A DNA stretch of 64,000 nt from Taenia hydatigena (Eukaryota > Platyhelminthes > Cestoda > Cyclophyllidea > Taeniidae), in contig JADWOT020000006.1 of NCBI GenBank assembly GCA_036345935.2, forward strand, positions 12,126,519 through 12,190,518, read 5' to 3'. The notes below the pieces were generated by a model, which searched no databases, was not told the origin of the DNA, and saw only the letters and a program-made list of their open reading frames with translations. Positions 52,901-64,000 of this stretch are shown one piece after another; the stretch's first letter is position 1, and the number at the start of each line of letters is the position of its first letter. The position numbers were made by a program, and so were the translations under genes.

Positions 52901-54259
52901 GCGGCACTTCGTGTCCAGCGTCCCCCTCCAGCGTGATGGCGCCTGCCCCTACGGTGGTAACTACTTTTTTGGTTGTGTTGACTTTTGCTTGCACATACGT
53001 TTTTGCACTTCATACCGTAAGGGGTTAATGCGGAGTGAGCTATCTGAGCAGTTATGGGCATGCTGCTATAATTTACTTGTTCCCTCGATTCTTCCACCGA
53101 GCATAATCACCTGTATTAGTATGCGTTGGTTTTCGCTAACGATGCAGAGCTTTGTTTCGAATGCGGATTCACTCGCTGCGGGTATCGGTCTGTGTGGGAT
53201 CAATTCTGTCTCATCGATACTTTAATGGAGTTTAATTGCGGAAGCCTGTATTTGCGCTTTATGACGATAGTGGGATTTCGCTTTCTGATTTTCTCCCCTA
53301 AAGCGTGGTATTATGTAAGATGACGGTGGTGGCGATATTTCTCAGCATAATTGATGCAAGGACTTACAGTTTTCTGGATAGCTTAATCAGTTTCTTAAGA
53401 AGTATGGCAAACATTTAAATATTTGCATCTTACCAATGTTGTATTTTGTTGATTGGACCTAGGGTCTGTTACTATTTGCCTTAGGTAGCACCATTATCTT
53501 GAGAGAACACCAAAGCTCCTTGTCACTAATACTGATGTGCGTCAATCATCTCAAACTTACGAGGCCGAACCTTCTTCAACATTCTTGCGCCTAATTGAAT
53601 ATTTTTTTCAAGTTGCCTTGACTAGTTAAGTATTTCTCTAAATCCATTGTTTACGCATGCAACCATTATTGCTTCTAATTCATTACAGCCGATTTAAAGG
53701 TAACAGATTAGTTACACCTTCATTAAACGAGATTCGAAAATAGTACGAAATACCGGCTAATTATGTGTCTAATACTTGGGCGCAGGCAAGAAATGCAATT
53801 TAAAATTATACCAGTGCTGGCGTTACCGCGATATTTTTTGTGTATGCCCTAGGCACCTATTGAGGTAACATCGAAGTTAACATGAGAATTCAGTTCAGCC
53901 AAATATTTCGTCTCTCCAAGTAATGTCTTGACAAAGCCAAATATTTTCCACAAAAGTAAGGCTCCCACTTGACCCAAGAAGACAGCTTTTGTGTCATTGA
54001 GCAATGTGAAATTGCTTACCATTTCGTGCCAGTCATGCCTGCTCTGAGTGCTGCGCCAAGTTATATGCTGCCTCTTATCCTAGACACTGAAGCCGCCTCC
54101 CCACTGGACACTGTCTGTGACGAGGATCGACGCTTCTCGGCCCTCTTCGCGCCTCGAGCTGTCGCACCCTACGCCTCCATTGAGTCTCTCGACTCTTACT
54201 CCTCTCCCTCAGCCTCCTCCCTCGGCCTCAACGGTCACAACAAATCTAACCCTCACTGA
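46994..54259 (+). CDS. Palmitoyl (S-acyl) transferase, ZDHHC5/8 type, complete
   Basis: The enzyme transfers a fatty acyl group to cysteines of membrane proteins. Eleven exons: 46994-47073, 47701-47822, 47859-48019, 48059-48231, 48442-48583, 48652-48743, 48828-48908, 49327-49639, 50260-50637, 52659-52956 and 54033-54259. They join in phase throughout to 688 residues, near vertebrate ZDHHC5/8 (about 715-765). Features in order: membrane segments near residues 6-27 and 37-55; the DPG motif (61-63, FMDPGYFP); the Cys-rich zinc-binding DHHC domain ([17 protein letters not shown]); the active site [12 protein letters not shown] at 122-133; two further membrane segments; the TTxE motif (TTNEH, 222-226); and [21 protein letters not shown], as in ZDHHC5/8. 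A long low-complexity cytoplasmic tail follows. It ends NKSNPH, so the PDZ-binding ISV terminus of vertebrate ZDHHC5/8 is absent. Introns 2 and 3 are only 36 and 39 nt. The last four exons are the least certain but fit in phase. Confidence 0.92.
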
Positions 54260-57187
54260 GGTTCCCTTTATCTTGTGTGTAAATATTCTTCTGTATGCGT
54301 ATCGGAGCTCGTGTATATTCTCTCGGCACTCTCTCGCACTTCCCCCTTAAGAATACTCTCTGTTGCTTCCACCCCATCAACACGTGTTGCCAATGTGTAA
54401 CTCAAATAGAGTTTATTCAATCTTTTCACTACTCTTTGCCCAATCGCATTAAGCATCAACATTGTGTATTCGAAATTCTGTATCGTAAACCACCGCCAGA
54501 ACCGTTTGCCAATACCAATTTCATTTCGGGAGAGGGGATTATCATTGAAATGCCCACCATCTCGAGATCCACAAATGCCAATTAACTTCGAGAGCCGTCT
54601 TTACGGGTACGCTACACTTCCTCCGCAGTGCAGCTGCCTTACGTGTCATCACTTAGCGCAGCCACTGTGAATCGAACAGTCTTGGATGGATGTCCAATGT
54701 TGTGGGAGACTAGCAATGTGCAGACACCTGCTTGGAGGAGCTGTTGCACAGATTGCAAAAATAACAAATAAGGGAATCAGGTTCGTTTTGCCTTTGGTAG
54801 ACGAGCTGGCAGTGGTCAGTAATGCACACGTGAATTCGTTTAACTCAATCATAGTGTCGATGAAGGCACGTACATTTATCAGATTGTTATGATCCAAAGG
54901 TTTGTTCGGACAGCTGGACAAAGTGGATAATGTATGTCCGTTGTCGCAATAATGCACAGTGGAATCACTGAAAGAGGCACCAATGCACAGAGGCTACTAA
55001 TTACTCTTACATGGGGTTTTACTCTCGGGACGTTGATTTTGAAGAGCGAGCCTGTCCGATTTGAAGAGCGGTAAATAGAAATGGGGCAGGTTGAACCCAC
55101 TTCGGCCTTGATGTACTTTGCTCGTTAAAAGAATGCGCGCACAGCGAATCTGCCGGTATTCTGCCAGTGGTCAAGGTGTTAACACATTTCTAAAGCAGTA
55201 TTTACTGATGATTGCATACTATGATGCAAAGACAACAATTTTAATGGTTATATGCAACGAAAGCAAGAGGGTGTGATCGGTACAATGATGCCTAAGACAG
55301 CGCCACGCAACAAATGACAACGCAGTTAATCAATCAATTATACTTTGAATCGTCTAACGACCATGAAGCCTACTCATCTCGCTCAAATTCAATTTTTTAC
55401 GCAATTCCAACCTGAGCTCAATAATACCAGTCCCCCTTTAGCATGCAGCTGGTGATGCGTAACCGACTCACTGCCACCTAAACTTCGAAGTTAGCACGAA
55501 AGTCAGGGGACTGCGCGCATAATTCTAATCTACGAAATCAGCTGTCGATTGAGCTTGCTAAGTTTATGAAGCGTTTTCTGAGGTTCGCCATATGACGCAT
55601 ACTTCACATAGGCACCTAACATCCGATTTTTAAATTTTGGCACTAAGCATGACTTGGAATGTAAACTGCAAATAGCAGGAAAGTAGCACTGAGTAATTCA
55701 CTAAGTCGCTCCTTTGCAGTAAGAGCGTCAGTCCCGACCTACACAACAGCTTAAATACACCTTTCATGATTCATGGTGTAATCGTGGCACAGCTCGAGGT
55801 CTCGGGGAGTATCGACCACGCCATCCACGAGGCATTGTATGGTGCCTAATTTAAGTCCAAATTGTTTACAACAGCCGTCCTGGTACAATGAATTACAAGG
55901 ATTTCTGCAAACACAACCTCCCCTATCTATGACAAGCTCAGCCAATAATTGGTTCTTTTTTCAGAGTATATCTTGTGCCCACTTTACAGCCCTGCAGGTT
56001 AGTAAGCTCACAGGTGTTTGGAAGCGCATTATGCATCACCTGCATCACAACATCAAGCCATTAAAAAACCTCTTTACAGGGTACTTGCCATTTACCTCCA
56101 CACTTAGAAGATCGTACACAATGCACACACGTTTGAAAGCGAATGTTAATAAAGACCACTAGACAGAAAAAAACTTAACAGATCTTGTGAGGCAGCGAAA
56201 TGGATATTAGGTAAAATGAAAAGCAATCAACCACCCACATGCTCAGATAGCACGCTTGTTAGTACTTCAAGGGGTTAGCTGTTGCATGCTCATGAGGCAA
56301 CAATATCCTACTGTATTTGAGGCCCAAACAAGTATCAAAAATGAATGACATACTAGCAGAATATTTCTAAAAATCAACCATGAAAAGCATCCTAGGAACC
56401 AAAATCACCTAAATGAATGCTCGAGACCCCATTATTATTCGAATTGCGAGCCCTGCCATCGTACGTAAGACCGGATTTGTACTAACGAATTCAGCTAAAT
56501 ACACCTGGAGAATCGACCTTACTCGATGTTAGCTCGAGTGAGCAGCTAGTCCTGGCGACAAATTTCGGTGGAGTTCGAGACAATGTCGGATTCAACTAAC
56601 ACATAGAGCCGAACCCCGAAGGAGGAACGAAGCGAGACCACAAAGCTGTTCAATAAAGTTACCACGCGCAGTCAAAATCATCATCTAGCCATTTCTAGGT
56701 AGAATTAAAAGCACTGTGATGCAGCTTATCCAACCACCTGTCTGGCCAAAAAAGTAAGCAGGCGCCCCTACTATCATAGAAACATTTAATTATTCCAGTG
56801 AATGTGCAGATGCATGCGATCATCCGTCAGAAAAATTTAGCAACTTTGGATCTCGTATTTAATCATTACATCCAGTCACAATTCACAAAAATGGCGCATT
56901 GAAAAACCACTTCGCTACCAAGACTGAGCTGTGTTCCTAACCTTACTCCTGGCAAGGGATTAAGGGACCGCAAAAAAATAAAATTGCACCTAAGCCCTTG
57001 CTTACAATTTTGCATAAACAACTCATTTTTGGAGGGATATAATTTAATCGCCCTTTGTAAGCATCAGAAAGACTGCAACAACTGCAAAGCGACCATGTAC
57101 GCAAATAGGGAAGGGGAGTAAGCATATCGAACTCATTAGGCAAGAAATATCTAATCAAGTAGAAGGCATAGACTGCCCAGCATTCGC
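54260..57187. other. Intergenic stretch between ZDHHC and synaptophysin 3' ends
   Basis: The two genes converge here. It includes the probable ZDHHC 3' UTR. One Cys-rich exon candidate (55759-55904, minus) lies in it; nothing else was recognised. Confidence 0.5.
55759..55904 (-). CDS. Orphan Cys-rich exon candidate, possibly thrombospondin type-1-like
   Basis: Bounded by an acceptor (TTTGCAG above 55904) and a donor GTGTAT below 55759. It encodes NPCNSLYQDGCCKQF, then GLKLGTIQCLVDG, then VVDTPRDLELC. The spacing of G..T.QC..DG.V......C resembles the second half of a thrombospondin type-1 repeat, but the WxxW part is not visible. The open frame also continues upstream past the acceptor (ELVIDRGGCVCR), so the exon could be longer. 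No partner exons were found. Confidence 0.3.
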
Positions 57188-58432
57188 CTAAAGAGGGGCG
57201 CCGTCGACTTCAGGCACGACAGGATCTTGTCTCATGGGACCACTCTCACCGCGGAACCAGGGGGTCTCCTTCCATAGAAACCAAAGTGATGCGGCCCAGA
57301 GTGCAACGTTGGAGAAACCAAACACCTTGGTATGCAGGTTAAAGCTCAGTGAGAGAGCGTGAGGATAAACACTCTTCCCATTAGTAGTGTACTTAGACTA
57401 GATGAGTGGTTAAATTCCATAAAAAAGGCTTCCATTTTGAACATAAATAAACCTAACAGTTGTCCAAGTTACAATTTGACGAATAGATTCTATGCATGCA
57501 CAAGTTGCTTAGATTATAACCAAACAAATAACAACTTCTTCGTAACATGTCTTGAAGGTAGCTGCATAAGTTAAAATAAGCGCAACAGATGGAACTAAAC
57601 AACCTATATGAAAATCTGTGCTCCAAGGCAAATAGCATTGTACCATCTATGAAACAATAAACTTCACTTGAACTGACGATAACATGAGTTTGGCAAAATG
57701 CAGTTCTAACAATTTGTACACAGTCAGCTCTAGCGTTTGAACACCTACCAAGGATATATTCAGTCCAGCATACCCTTGTGGTGCTTCGATTTCGCAATTT
57801 TTGTGTTGGCATATCTCCCTTTTGATTACTTCCTCAGACGTGTAACGCTTTAAATGATCAACGTCCCTTGCCCAAACTGCAGAAGCAATAAACCACAAGA
57901 AGACGATGAAAGTGCTGAAACCAAAATCCTACAGAGTAAAGTTGCAGAAGCAGACCTACCGCTTTCCTAAAAAGCACATTTGAGTCGTATCTATCAACAA
58001 AGACAGTGTATAAGATTAAGGCTCCAATGCAGTATAGGGATGCTATAATTCCAATGAATACGTAAAACTGTGCGCCAGATGAGAAGTCCCCATAGAGCGG
58101 GAAATCAAGTTGATGGATGGAATCGGGTACTTTCAAAGAAGACAATCTAGATATAAATAAGCATCGCGATATAAACTCACGAAAATGGGTAAGAGAAAGT
58201 CAAAACTTCCACTAGAGAACTAGAATTTTGCGTGACACATATCTTTATGTGCCCATAGAAGCCGACCGTGGATGCAAATGCAAAGATGGCGAAAAACTAC
58301 AGAAATGTAAAAAAGATGCCGAACCAGTTGCAGAATTCTCACGAAACCCCGAGGTTCCTTTAGAACATTATATTTAGCAGTCTAAACTACATCGTTGTGT
58401 TTAGTTAAAAGTACCGGTTGATGCTGATCCAT
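57188..58432 (-). CDS. SYP: Synaptophysin family synaptic-vesicle membrane protein, complete
   Basis: Synaptophysins are four-pass MARVEL-domain proteins of synaptic vesicles. Six exons join in phase: 58432-58415 (MDQHQP), 58381-58325, 58296-58181, 58146-57960, 57928-57749 and 57325-57188 (stop), giving 231 residues. Hallmarks: LKEPRGFVRILQL then FFAIFAFAS (human [22 protein letters not shown]), FSYPF, YGDFSSGAQFYVFIGI, the third membrane segment ending GALILYTVF, WFIASAVWARDVDHLKRYT, GLNISLVFGFSNVALWAASL, and LWKETPWF. The Tyr/Gly/Gln-rich cytoplasmic tail of vertebrate synaptophysin is missing; the protein ends about 20 residues after the last membrane segment. Introns 1 to 4 are 33, 28, 34 and 31 nt, all with GT and AG ends; intron 5 is 423 nt. 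Assigned to the synaptophysin family; closeness to synaptoporin versus synaptophysin cannot be judged. Confidence 0.95.
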
Positions 58433-58998
58433 GGGAAAATGTGAATGAAAGTCCCCTTGTGTATTGGAAAACCAGGTTTCTAATAGCAAGCCTTAAACTG
58501 TAGCATCTGTGTTAGACCAATAAAAAGTGTGTTTCCTAAATCTTCATCGATTATGAAGATATATATGTTTAAGTCTCTTTATACGTGTTAATTTAATTTT
58601 TCGTGTGTGCTAGAGCACAGAATTTTATAAAAAATACGTCGAAAACCCGTTTTAAATATCGATTTTCACCAAAGTTTAAATCCAATGAAAAAAACGAGCT
58701 AACTGTTGCACTTGGTTCTTATGCTTATAATGACTTTGTTGACCAAGCATATCTTCTCAGGCAAAGTTGTTTATTGGATGCGCGAATTATTACTTGAATT
58801 TGTTTTCACCTACTTCAATTGCAGAATACGCACTCTTCGACGTCCGTGGACCCGTAGGTTCTTGGAGTTGCTGCATTAAAATGTCAAACTCCATGTTCTT
58901 GATGTAGATGGGGTGCTAAGCCCTTTGCTGTTGGCTTTCCTATTTGCTTCAGAATTATGATGCAACTAAATCTTAATCAGTAATTTTTCAACCGATAT

Positions 58999-59192
58999 TG
59001 TAGCGCCATTAGGCTTCCCTAAAGACGAAAGAAGGCATGATACCAGGGCAAAATACATCTACACATTCGGCGAACAAAAGCGATTGGGGCTATTGGCATG
59101 GCCCAGAGACCAGCCTACCCGGGAGTGGCAGTTTAACCATCCAAGTGCCCATAACCTAAAGCAAAAATTAAATAAACAGCAAACATACTACA
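58999..59192 (-). mobile_element. Diverged solo LTR of the TRIM family, reverse orientation
   Basis: Starts TGTAGCGCCATTAGGCTTCC and carries GGCAAAATACATCTACAC, GGCATGGCCCAGAGACCAGCC and a poorly conserved middle. It ends AACATACTACA. Both ends keep the family termini (TGTAG and CTACA). Confidence 0.65.
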
Positions 59193-59469
59193 TAATCCCT
59201 CCCTTCCTTTGAGCGCCGTCGTTAGTGCCCCCTCGGTCAACCTCCTACGTCAGCTACCACGACGCGATCACCTCCGAACGAAAGCACCCGCGAGCCAACC
59301 GTGCGAGCCATCAACCTTCATAGGAGGGGAATTCTGCTTACTATCACGAGTTTTCCTAGCTAGCCGTAAAAACACCGGCTCTACAGCAGAGTGATAAAAG
59401 GAAGCACGGTCTTTAACATAGTTTCATGGGGAGAGGGTCTCGTGTCTGTTAACATTTTCGGTGTCCTTT

Positions 59470-59657
59470 TCCAGGCATTGTTTGTTATGACTGCCAATTT
59501 CGGTTTCGGTCACAGAGGTTTCCATCTTGCCCTAGCAGCATAAACTGACCTTCTAGCCATGCCAGCAGCGCCACTCCATCTGGCTATTGAATTAGCATGT
59601 GTCCTGCTCTCATATTTGTGCCTTCTTTTGCCTTCAGGGTAGTCTCGGGACGCTACA
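59470..59657 (+). mobile_element. Solo LTR of the TRIM family
   Basis: Contains TTTCGGTTTCGGTCACAGAGG, the TTGCCCTAGCAGCAT block, TAGCCATGCCAGCAGC, GTGCCTTCTTTTGCCTTC and the terminal TCTCGGGACGCTACA. The 5' end has lost the TGTAG start and its position is approximate. Confidence 0.65.
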
Positions 59658-59916
59658 CTAGGGATACTCGGTAACGAAGCTTTTCCAGTTAATTCACGGC
59701 TACAGTCGCTTTCGCTGTTAATAAAATTATTACAGAACACGGGACTGGGATATGATGCCGAGGGTAGGCGTCATTCCCAGCCCTCCTATTGCGGATCGTG
59801 AGCGACCCCCCATCCGTGGTCTATTTACTTCTTCCGCTCTGCTGAGGTTCGTCACCCAACGGTAGACATCGAAATAGATGTCCATTAATGTTAAGTTCGC
59901 TCCCCGCTGCCATCAG

Positions 59917-60096
59917 TTTAGCGCCCCAAGGACGAAGGATGATTCTATACTTAAGCAGAATACATATACTCTGCGAGCAGAAGGGACTGGAGCTACTATC
60001 ATGACCCGGAGGCCAGCCCATCCGGCGACGGTAAAATGGCCAACCAAGTGATCACAAGCGAAACCGAGAGTAGATCAAACAAAAAACACACTACGA
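59917..60096 (-). mobile_element. Diverged TRIM-like LTR copy, same subfamily as 5581-5765
   Basis: Contains AGCAGAATACATATACT, CATGACCCGGAGGCCAGCCCA, AATGGCCAACCAAGTGATC and GCGAAACCGAGAGTAGATC, closest to the copy at 5581-5765. Ends are approximate. Confidence 0.5.
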
Positions 60097-60496
60097 CACA
60101 TTTCCATAATGTTGTGGAGCCGCATAAATGACCGCTTACCTAATTGTATGACACCGGTAAATAAATATTACCGGCCTTCGCATTCAGACTAAACAATAGT
60201 TTCATTTAGATAAAAGGACCTTTCCCGTCTCTGTGTCGGTAGGATTATTTCCATGTTTCACCGATGTCGTGGTGTAGCCTTTTGTGATTCAGCTCATGGA
60301 CTATTCTACCCATTCTTTAAATTGAATAAAGATCTATATCAAAAGTTGGGCTTATCTACATGCACAGCACAGGTACACACTCCTTAGTGTAACGGGTCAA
60401 TTTTGATGTCTTGGCAGTCTTTTCCTCGAAAAACCTTCCATTGCTGACTGTTTAGGTGTACACAGTAGCAATAGTTCGGTAATTCACACCCATTAC

Positions 60497-60604
60497 CTGT
60501 TTGCTAGGTAAGCCTTTCGCCTTAAGCCACTGATTCACATAGAAAAAAACTTTTGAATGGCAGTAATGCGATTTGTAGTAACCTCGGTATCGGAGGTCAC
60601 CTAA
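60497..60604 (-). CDS. Orphan exon candidate, unidentified
   Basis: A 108-base open segment, phase 0 at both ends, between a T-rich acceptor (AAATCTGCAG above 60604) and donor GTAATG below 60497. It encodes LGDLRYRGYYKSHYCHSK and then VFFYVNQWLKAKGLPSKQ. Composition and splice sites look like a real internal exon, but I recognise no family and found no partner exons. It would lie upstream of synaptophysin on the same strand. Confidence 0.35.
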
Positions 60605-63600
60605 CTGCAGATTTAAAGAAGGTTCCAGCGGTTTGTTTGAAACGGGAAAGAGATGCAGTATTGGCTTATTCACTGAGATTGAATATAATTCGGCGAAATT
60701 GTCAACTTACTTTAACTATTGAAGAGATGAATTGGCTCTTAGGCAAAAGTTTCATGATGTATTTTGAATTTTTTGGCTTTGAGGGTTTTAGACCTACTTA
60801 TTGATGCATTTTTGCGCATAAATCAATTTGTTATATTATGTCCTAAGCTGTAACAATTCAGGGGTCCTGGTTAATTTTGCAAATTCAAGCCAGAAAAATC
60901 GGTTCATCTTAGCAGCTACCCATATGTTGATTGAGTAATGAGAGGAAAAGTTTCTTTTATATTTTCCTCACAAACCCATGAGGGTGCACGCTTGACGTCG
61001 TTATTGCAGTCGGACTACAATACAGAAAGACAGTCTGCATGTTAGAGGGTTCCCATCGTGTTCATCCCTCTGGATGGAAAGTAGACAGGGTGGCCGGTCG
61101 GTAGGGTATGCCGATCGCCCTTTGTGCATGCAAAGGGCTAATAAATCAAGCGCTGAGTGTTTGCTCTCTCCCACAGACCTCTGTAGCTCCCTATTTGACT
61201 TCTTGGCGTTCGCTGCGGGCGTCACAGGTGATAAAGTCCTACTTTCACTGCCTAACATCAGCCATTATGCCAATCTGCTTCGAAATGTTTGCGAACCTCC
61301 TTACCTGGGGTAAATATAAGCCCAACATGAAAATTGCTTTACGTCCAACTTATAAACAACATTAACTATTATTGTTGAATCAAGGGCTGCCAAATGACCC
61401 AGATCGCTTTAAAAGGACGCCTTTTTGATCATTCAGTCATCTTCCTGATCGTTTGTTATGGAGAATTGCGGGAAAAGTTACATCAATACAGAACCTAATT
61501 GTGCTTTCATCCGCATGGTCAAACAGCTTTTCTCGCACGATGCGTAAAAGACATTAATAATGAAGTGACGCGTTTGCTATCGCTGTCTTGAAGCAGGGTT
61601 GTCAACAGTCAAGTTGGAGTGCGTGATGACTGCTACACCAAAACGACTGCCAAATCCTCAGCTGCTTATGCTGACCACAGCAGTTGAGAATGCAAAACCG
61701 ATTTTTTCTTTTAATAAAATGCAATGTTTGAAAAGAACATCTACGTAGCGACAACTTGCAATAAAATTTCCTCATAGTGGCTCTAATTAACGATGATGAG
61801 TAAATAGCAAGGATTTTCATAAATTGCCATTGATGCCGATTTTTTTCGCGATACTATTTTAAAAGCGCCGTCGAATGAATGGTGCTACTTAGTAGCGTCT
61901 TGTGTTGAAGAAAGCTTGCTTGTTCAAGTGCCTTTACCTGGTTAATCTAAGCAAAATGCGAAAGATCGACATCGCGTTCTGCTTACATGGTTGTAAATAT
62001 AACATTTATTATTTGTTTGGTCGAACGCATGCTGGTGCGAGGAATGAGGAAGAGAGAACCGTGAATCTGTGCCCGCGAGCTGTTGTGTTTCATAATGTGG
62101 TAGTTTTTTTCCTTGCCACTTCTTCCCTCGCTTTTTTTTGCGTTGACCACTCACTGGGGTAGTGGTGGTTATCTTGGGGTTGTCTTTTGAAACCAGAGAC
62201 ACCGCTGCCGCCAGCACAAACAGTTGTTCTGCTGCTACCCTCTCGCCCTCCCTCTCTATCCCACGCCGTGAGATCTGTTCACAGCTGTTACCGGTTGCTC
62301 GTCTGTGCCAGCGATTGTGCATTTGTGAGGCTTAAATGTGCCCCAAACACACACACACACACGCACACACCCAGGTCAATATGCACACACACACACATAC
62401 ATACACACCACATTCGTTCACACGGGCGGGAACAAAAGGCACTGGTGCAGCCGCTATCCGTGTTTAATTGATATGAGAGTGCAGCTTTGGTGGGGCACTG
62501 GGGAAGGGAGGCGCGAAGTGTACTAGGGAGCCGTAAATAATGGATTTCGCGGATAGTTTAAGCACTGGGAGCAAAGAGAGGGGTAGAAGAGAGGAGGTGT
62601 AGAAACACATATTGGAACACTGCCGGTCCTGATGGGATAGTGCACCCTTGAGAGGTGCGCAACGACCAGACAACCAACCCACACCGCGGCCTCGCCGTCA
62701 TTACGTGTGGTCTGATATCACAACGCAGACTCGCACTTGGCTGGTTAAACAGATCCTCTCTTTAAACCTCTCATCACTTAGGCTTAGTCATGAGCCATCA
62801 GAAAATAGTATGTGTGTCTTCTTGTTGTCATGCATATACTACCAAAAAGACGTTATCAAAACCCCTTAAAAAATGAACGCTAAGCTTAATTTAGCTACCT
62901 TAATGATGCACGATTGTATCACAGCTTTGATAAATTCCAGCGTGTAATACAATTCGCAGGAGAGAAGAGGCTGCTGCGGCTAACCCGTTAAGGCTAATCT
63001 CTTCGCTTTACTCACCATTGCGTATACTTTGACGATAAAGTTGTTATTCATTCAGAATTATATTACCTGGATTAATGAGTCACCATTCGTAATACCACGT
63101 GAGAAATCTTTCATGTTATTTGAATTGCGAATCTTTTGTCAGTAACTTCCTGCTTTCCAGTCCAACGAACTACGCACCAGACATTTTACACAGATGTGCA
63201 ATTGTACCGCGCTCCGATGTTTATTGTTTCGTCTAAAGAGTCCCAGCCTCCGATTTGCCCCTCTTGCAATCACCGCGGAGCATAACAGTCTTGACTTCTA
63301 TCGCGATGCTTAACTTACCTGTCTGTTGTTGGTTCTCAAGCCTATATACCCGTGCTCGAAAAGTGCATGTTTACACTCTTGTTTGGTAAGTTGATTCAAT
63401 TTTCGACGACATGAAGAATTTTTGCCTAATTTTTAGTTCAAGTTCTTCGGTTTCAAATGTTATTACACGTTGAGAAGTCCTCCTCTGCTTTTATTGGTCC
63501 TTTTTAAGAGATAATAAGAAGCTTTATAACTTTAATTCCCAACCGCTTGTAACACCTCCTTCCATCAGCTATTGTCATTTAAAAAGGGGAAGGAATGCAA

Positions 63601-64000
63601 TGCCTCTTCGATTTCAGCTTCGTAGACGACACTATCTATGGAACTAGATGCATCCTGCATCAGAACTGCCGTCGATAGTAATAACATTTCGTTGATTAAA
63701 GGTTGACACGACGAACAGTTTGCCCATTGAAATTTATATCAATCAATTTGAGGCTGTCAGTGATTCTGCTGGTGAGGAATTTTGCGGTCCTTAATACAAG
63801 TTATTCGATTGAACATAAAATGGTTCCTTTGTTTAGGGTCAATTTAACTGTGGTCCTTAAAGAAGCTCCAATTTCTCGTGTCGCATTTCTCTCATGCCAC
63901 TGTTAAATTCATGAGATCTGAGACCAACAAACTCCACATCACTTTCAAAATATTGGCACGACTTGGTCCCACATAACCTGCAGAAATCTCGGCGATTAGT
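60605..64000. other. Non-coding right end of window
   Basis: No gene recognised. It holds CA-rich microsatellite DNA at about 62342-62410. A minus-strand open segment at about 61020-61245 (SPVTPAANAKKSNRELQR in frame) has an acceptor but no convincing donor. Confidence 0.45.
62342..62410. repeat. CA-rich microsatellite, interrupted
   Basis: Two CA runs, at about 62346-62370 and 62383-62408, separated by CCAGGTCAATATG. They account for the Thr-His strings of the local open frames. Confidence 0.93.

Larger units (their letters stand above)
58433..60496. other. Intergenic stretch rich in LTR copies upstream of synaptophysin
   Basis: Contains three TRIM-like LTR copies (58999-59192, 59470-59657, 59917-60096). 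The bases between the last two resemble 5340-5580 in parts (for example TTCGTCACCCA and CTACAGTCGCTTTCG). No gene recognised. Confidence 0.5.

Noticed and set aside
61942..62322. 126-codon minus-strand frame
   Set aside because: Basic, low-complexity translation with no domain; overlapped by an equally long plus-strand frame.

Overview
This is eukaryotic nuclear DNA, AT-rich and with large gaps between coding exons. The best fit is a parasitic flatworm, most likely a cestode of the taeniid type. The coding exons match animal families (SMG6, SANBR/KIAA1841, Bcl-2, a KIM-type tyrosine phosphatase, a ZDHHC5/8-type palmitoyltransferase and synaptophysin). Many introns are very short (28-39 nt, plus a group around 68-84 nt), which recalls the short intron classes known in cestodes. 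The window also holds two complete miniature LTR retrotransposons (TRIMs), a class reported as abundant in taeniid tapeworms. The lineage is inferred from these traits, not from a database search.

Layout: 1-4207 is the 5' two thirds of SMG6 (minus strand, running off the left edge). 6964-11370 holds two unassigned minus-strand exons; the last ends in a hydrophobic C-terminal tail. 11.4-18.9 kb holds an ACAT microsatellite broken by a 365-base assembly gap and the first complete TRIM (15687-16601). 18885-22302 carries exons of a SANBR/KIAA1841-like BTB protein (minus). 24593-25168 is a single-exon Bcl-2 homologue (minus). 26080 to about 42268 is a receptor-type KIM tyrosine phosphatase of the PTPRR/PTPN5/PTPN7 group (minus); a 9.3-kb intron interrupts its membrane helix. 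44.9-46.5 kb is a pile-up of TRIM copies and solo LTRs. 46994-54259 is a complete 11-exon ZDHHC5/8-like palmitoyltransferase (plus). 57188-58432 is a complete six-exon synaptophysin (minus). The rest to 64000 holds solo LTRs, CA repeats and orphan exon candidates.

The exon models were built by hand: homology, GT/AG splice sites and reading-phase continuity were required to agree at each junction. All 10 junctions of the ZDHHC gene and all five of synaptophysin close in phase. The genes do not form one pathway. SMG6 acts in nonsense-mediated decay; the phosphatase is expected to act on MAP kinases; synaptophysin is a synaptic-vesicle membrane protein; ZDHHC5/8 is an S-acyltransferase of neurons and plasma membrane. 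They look like unrelated single-copy genes whose neighbourhood has been shaped by retroelement insertion.
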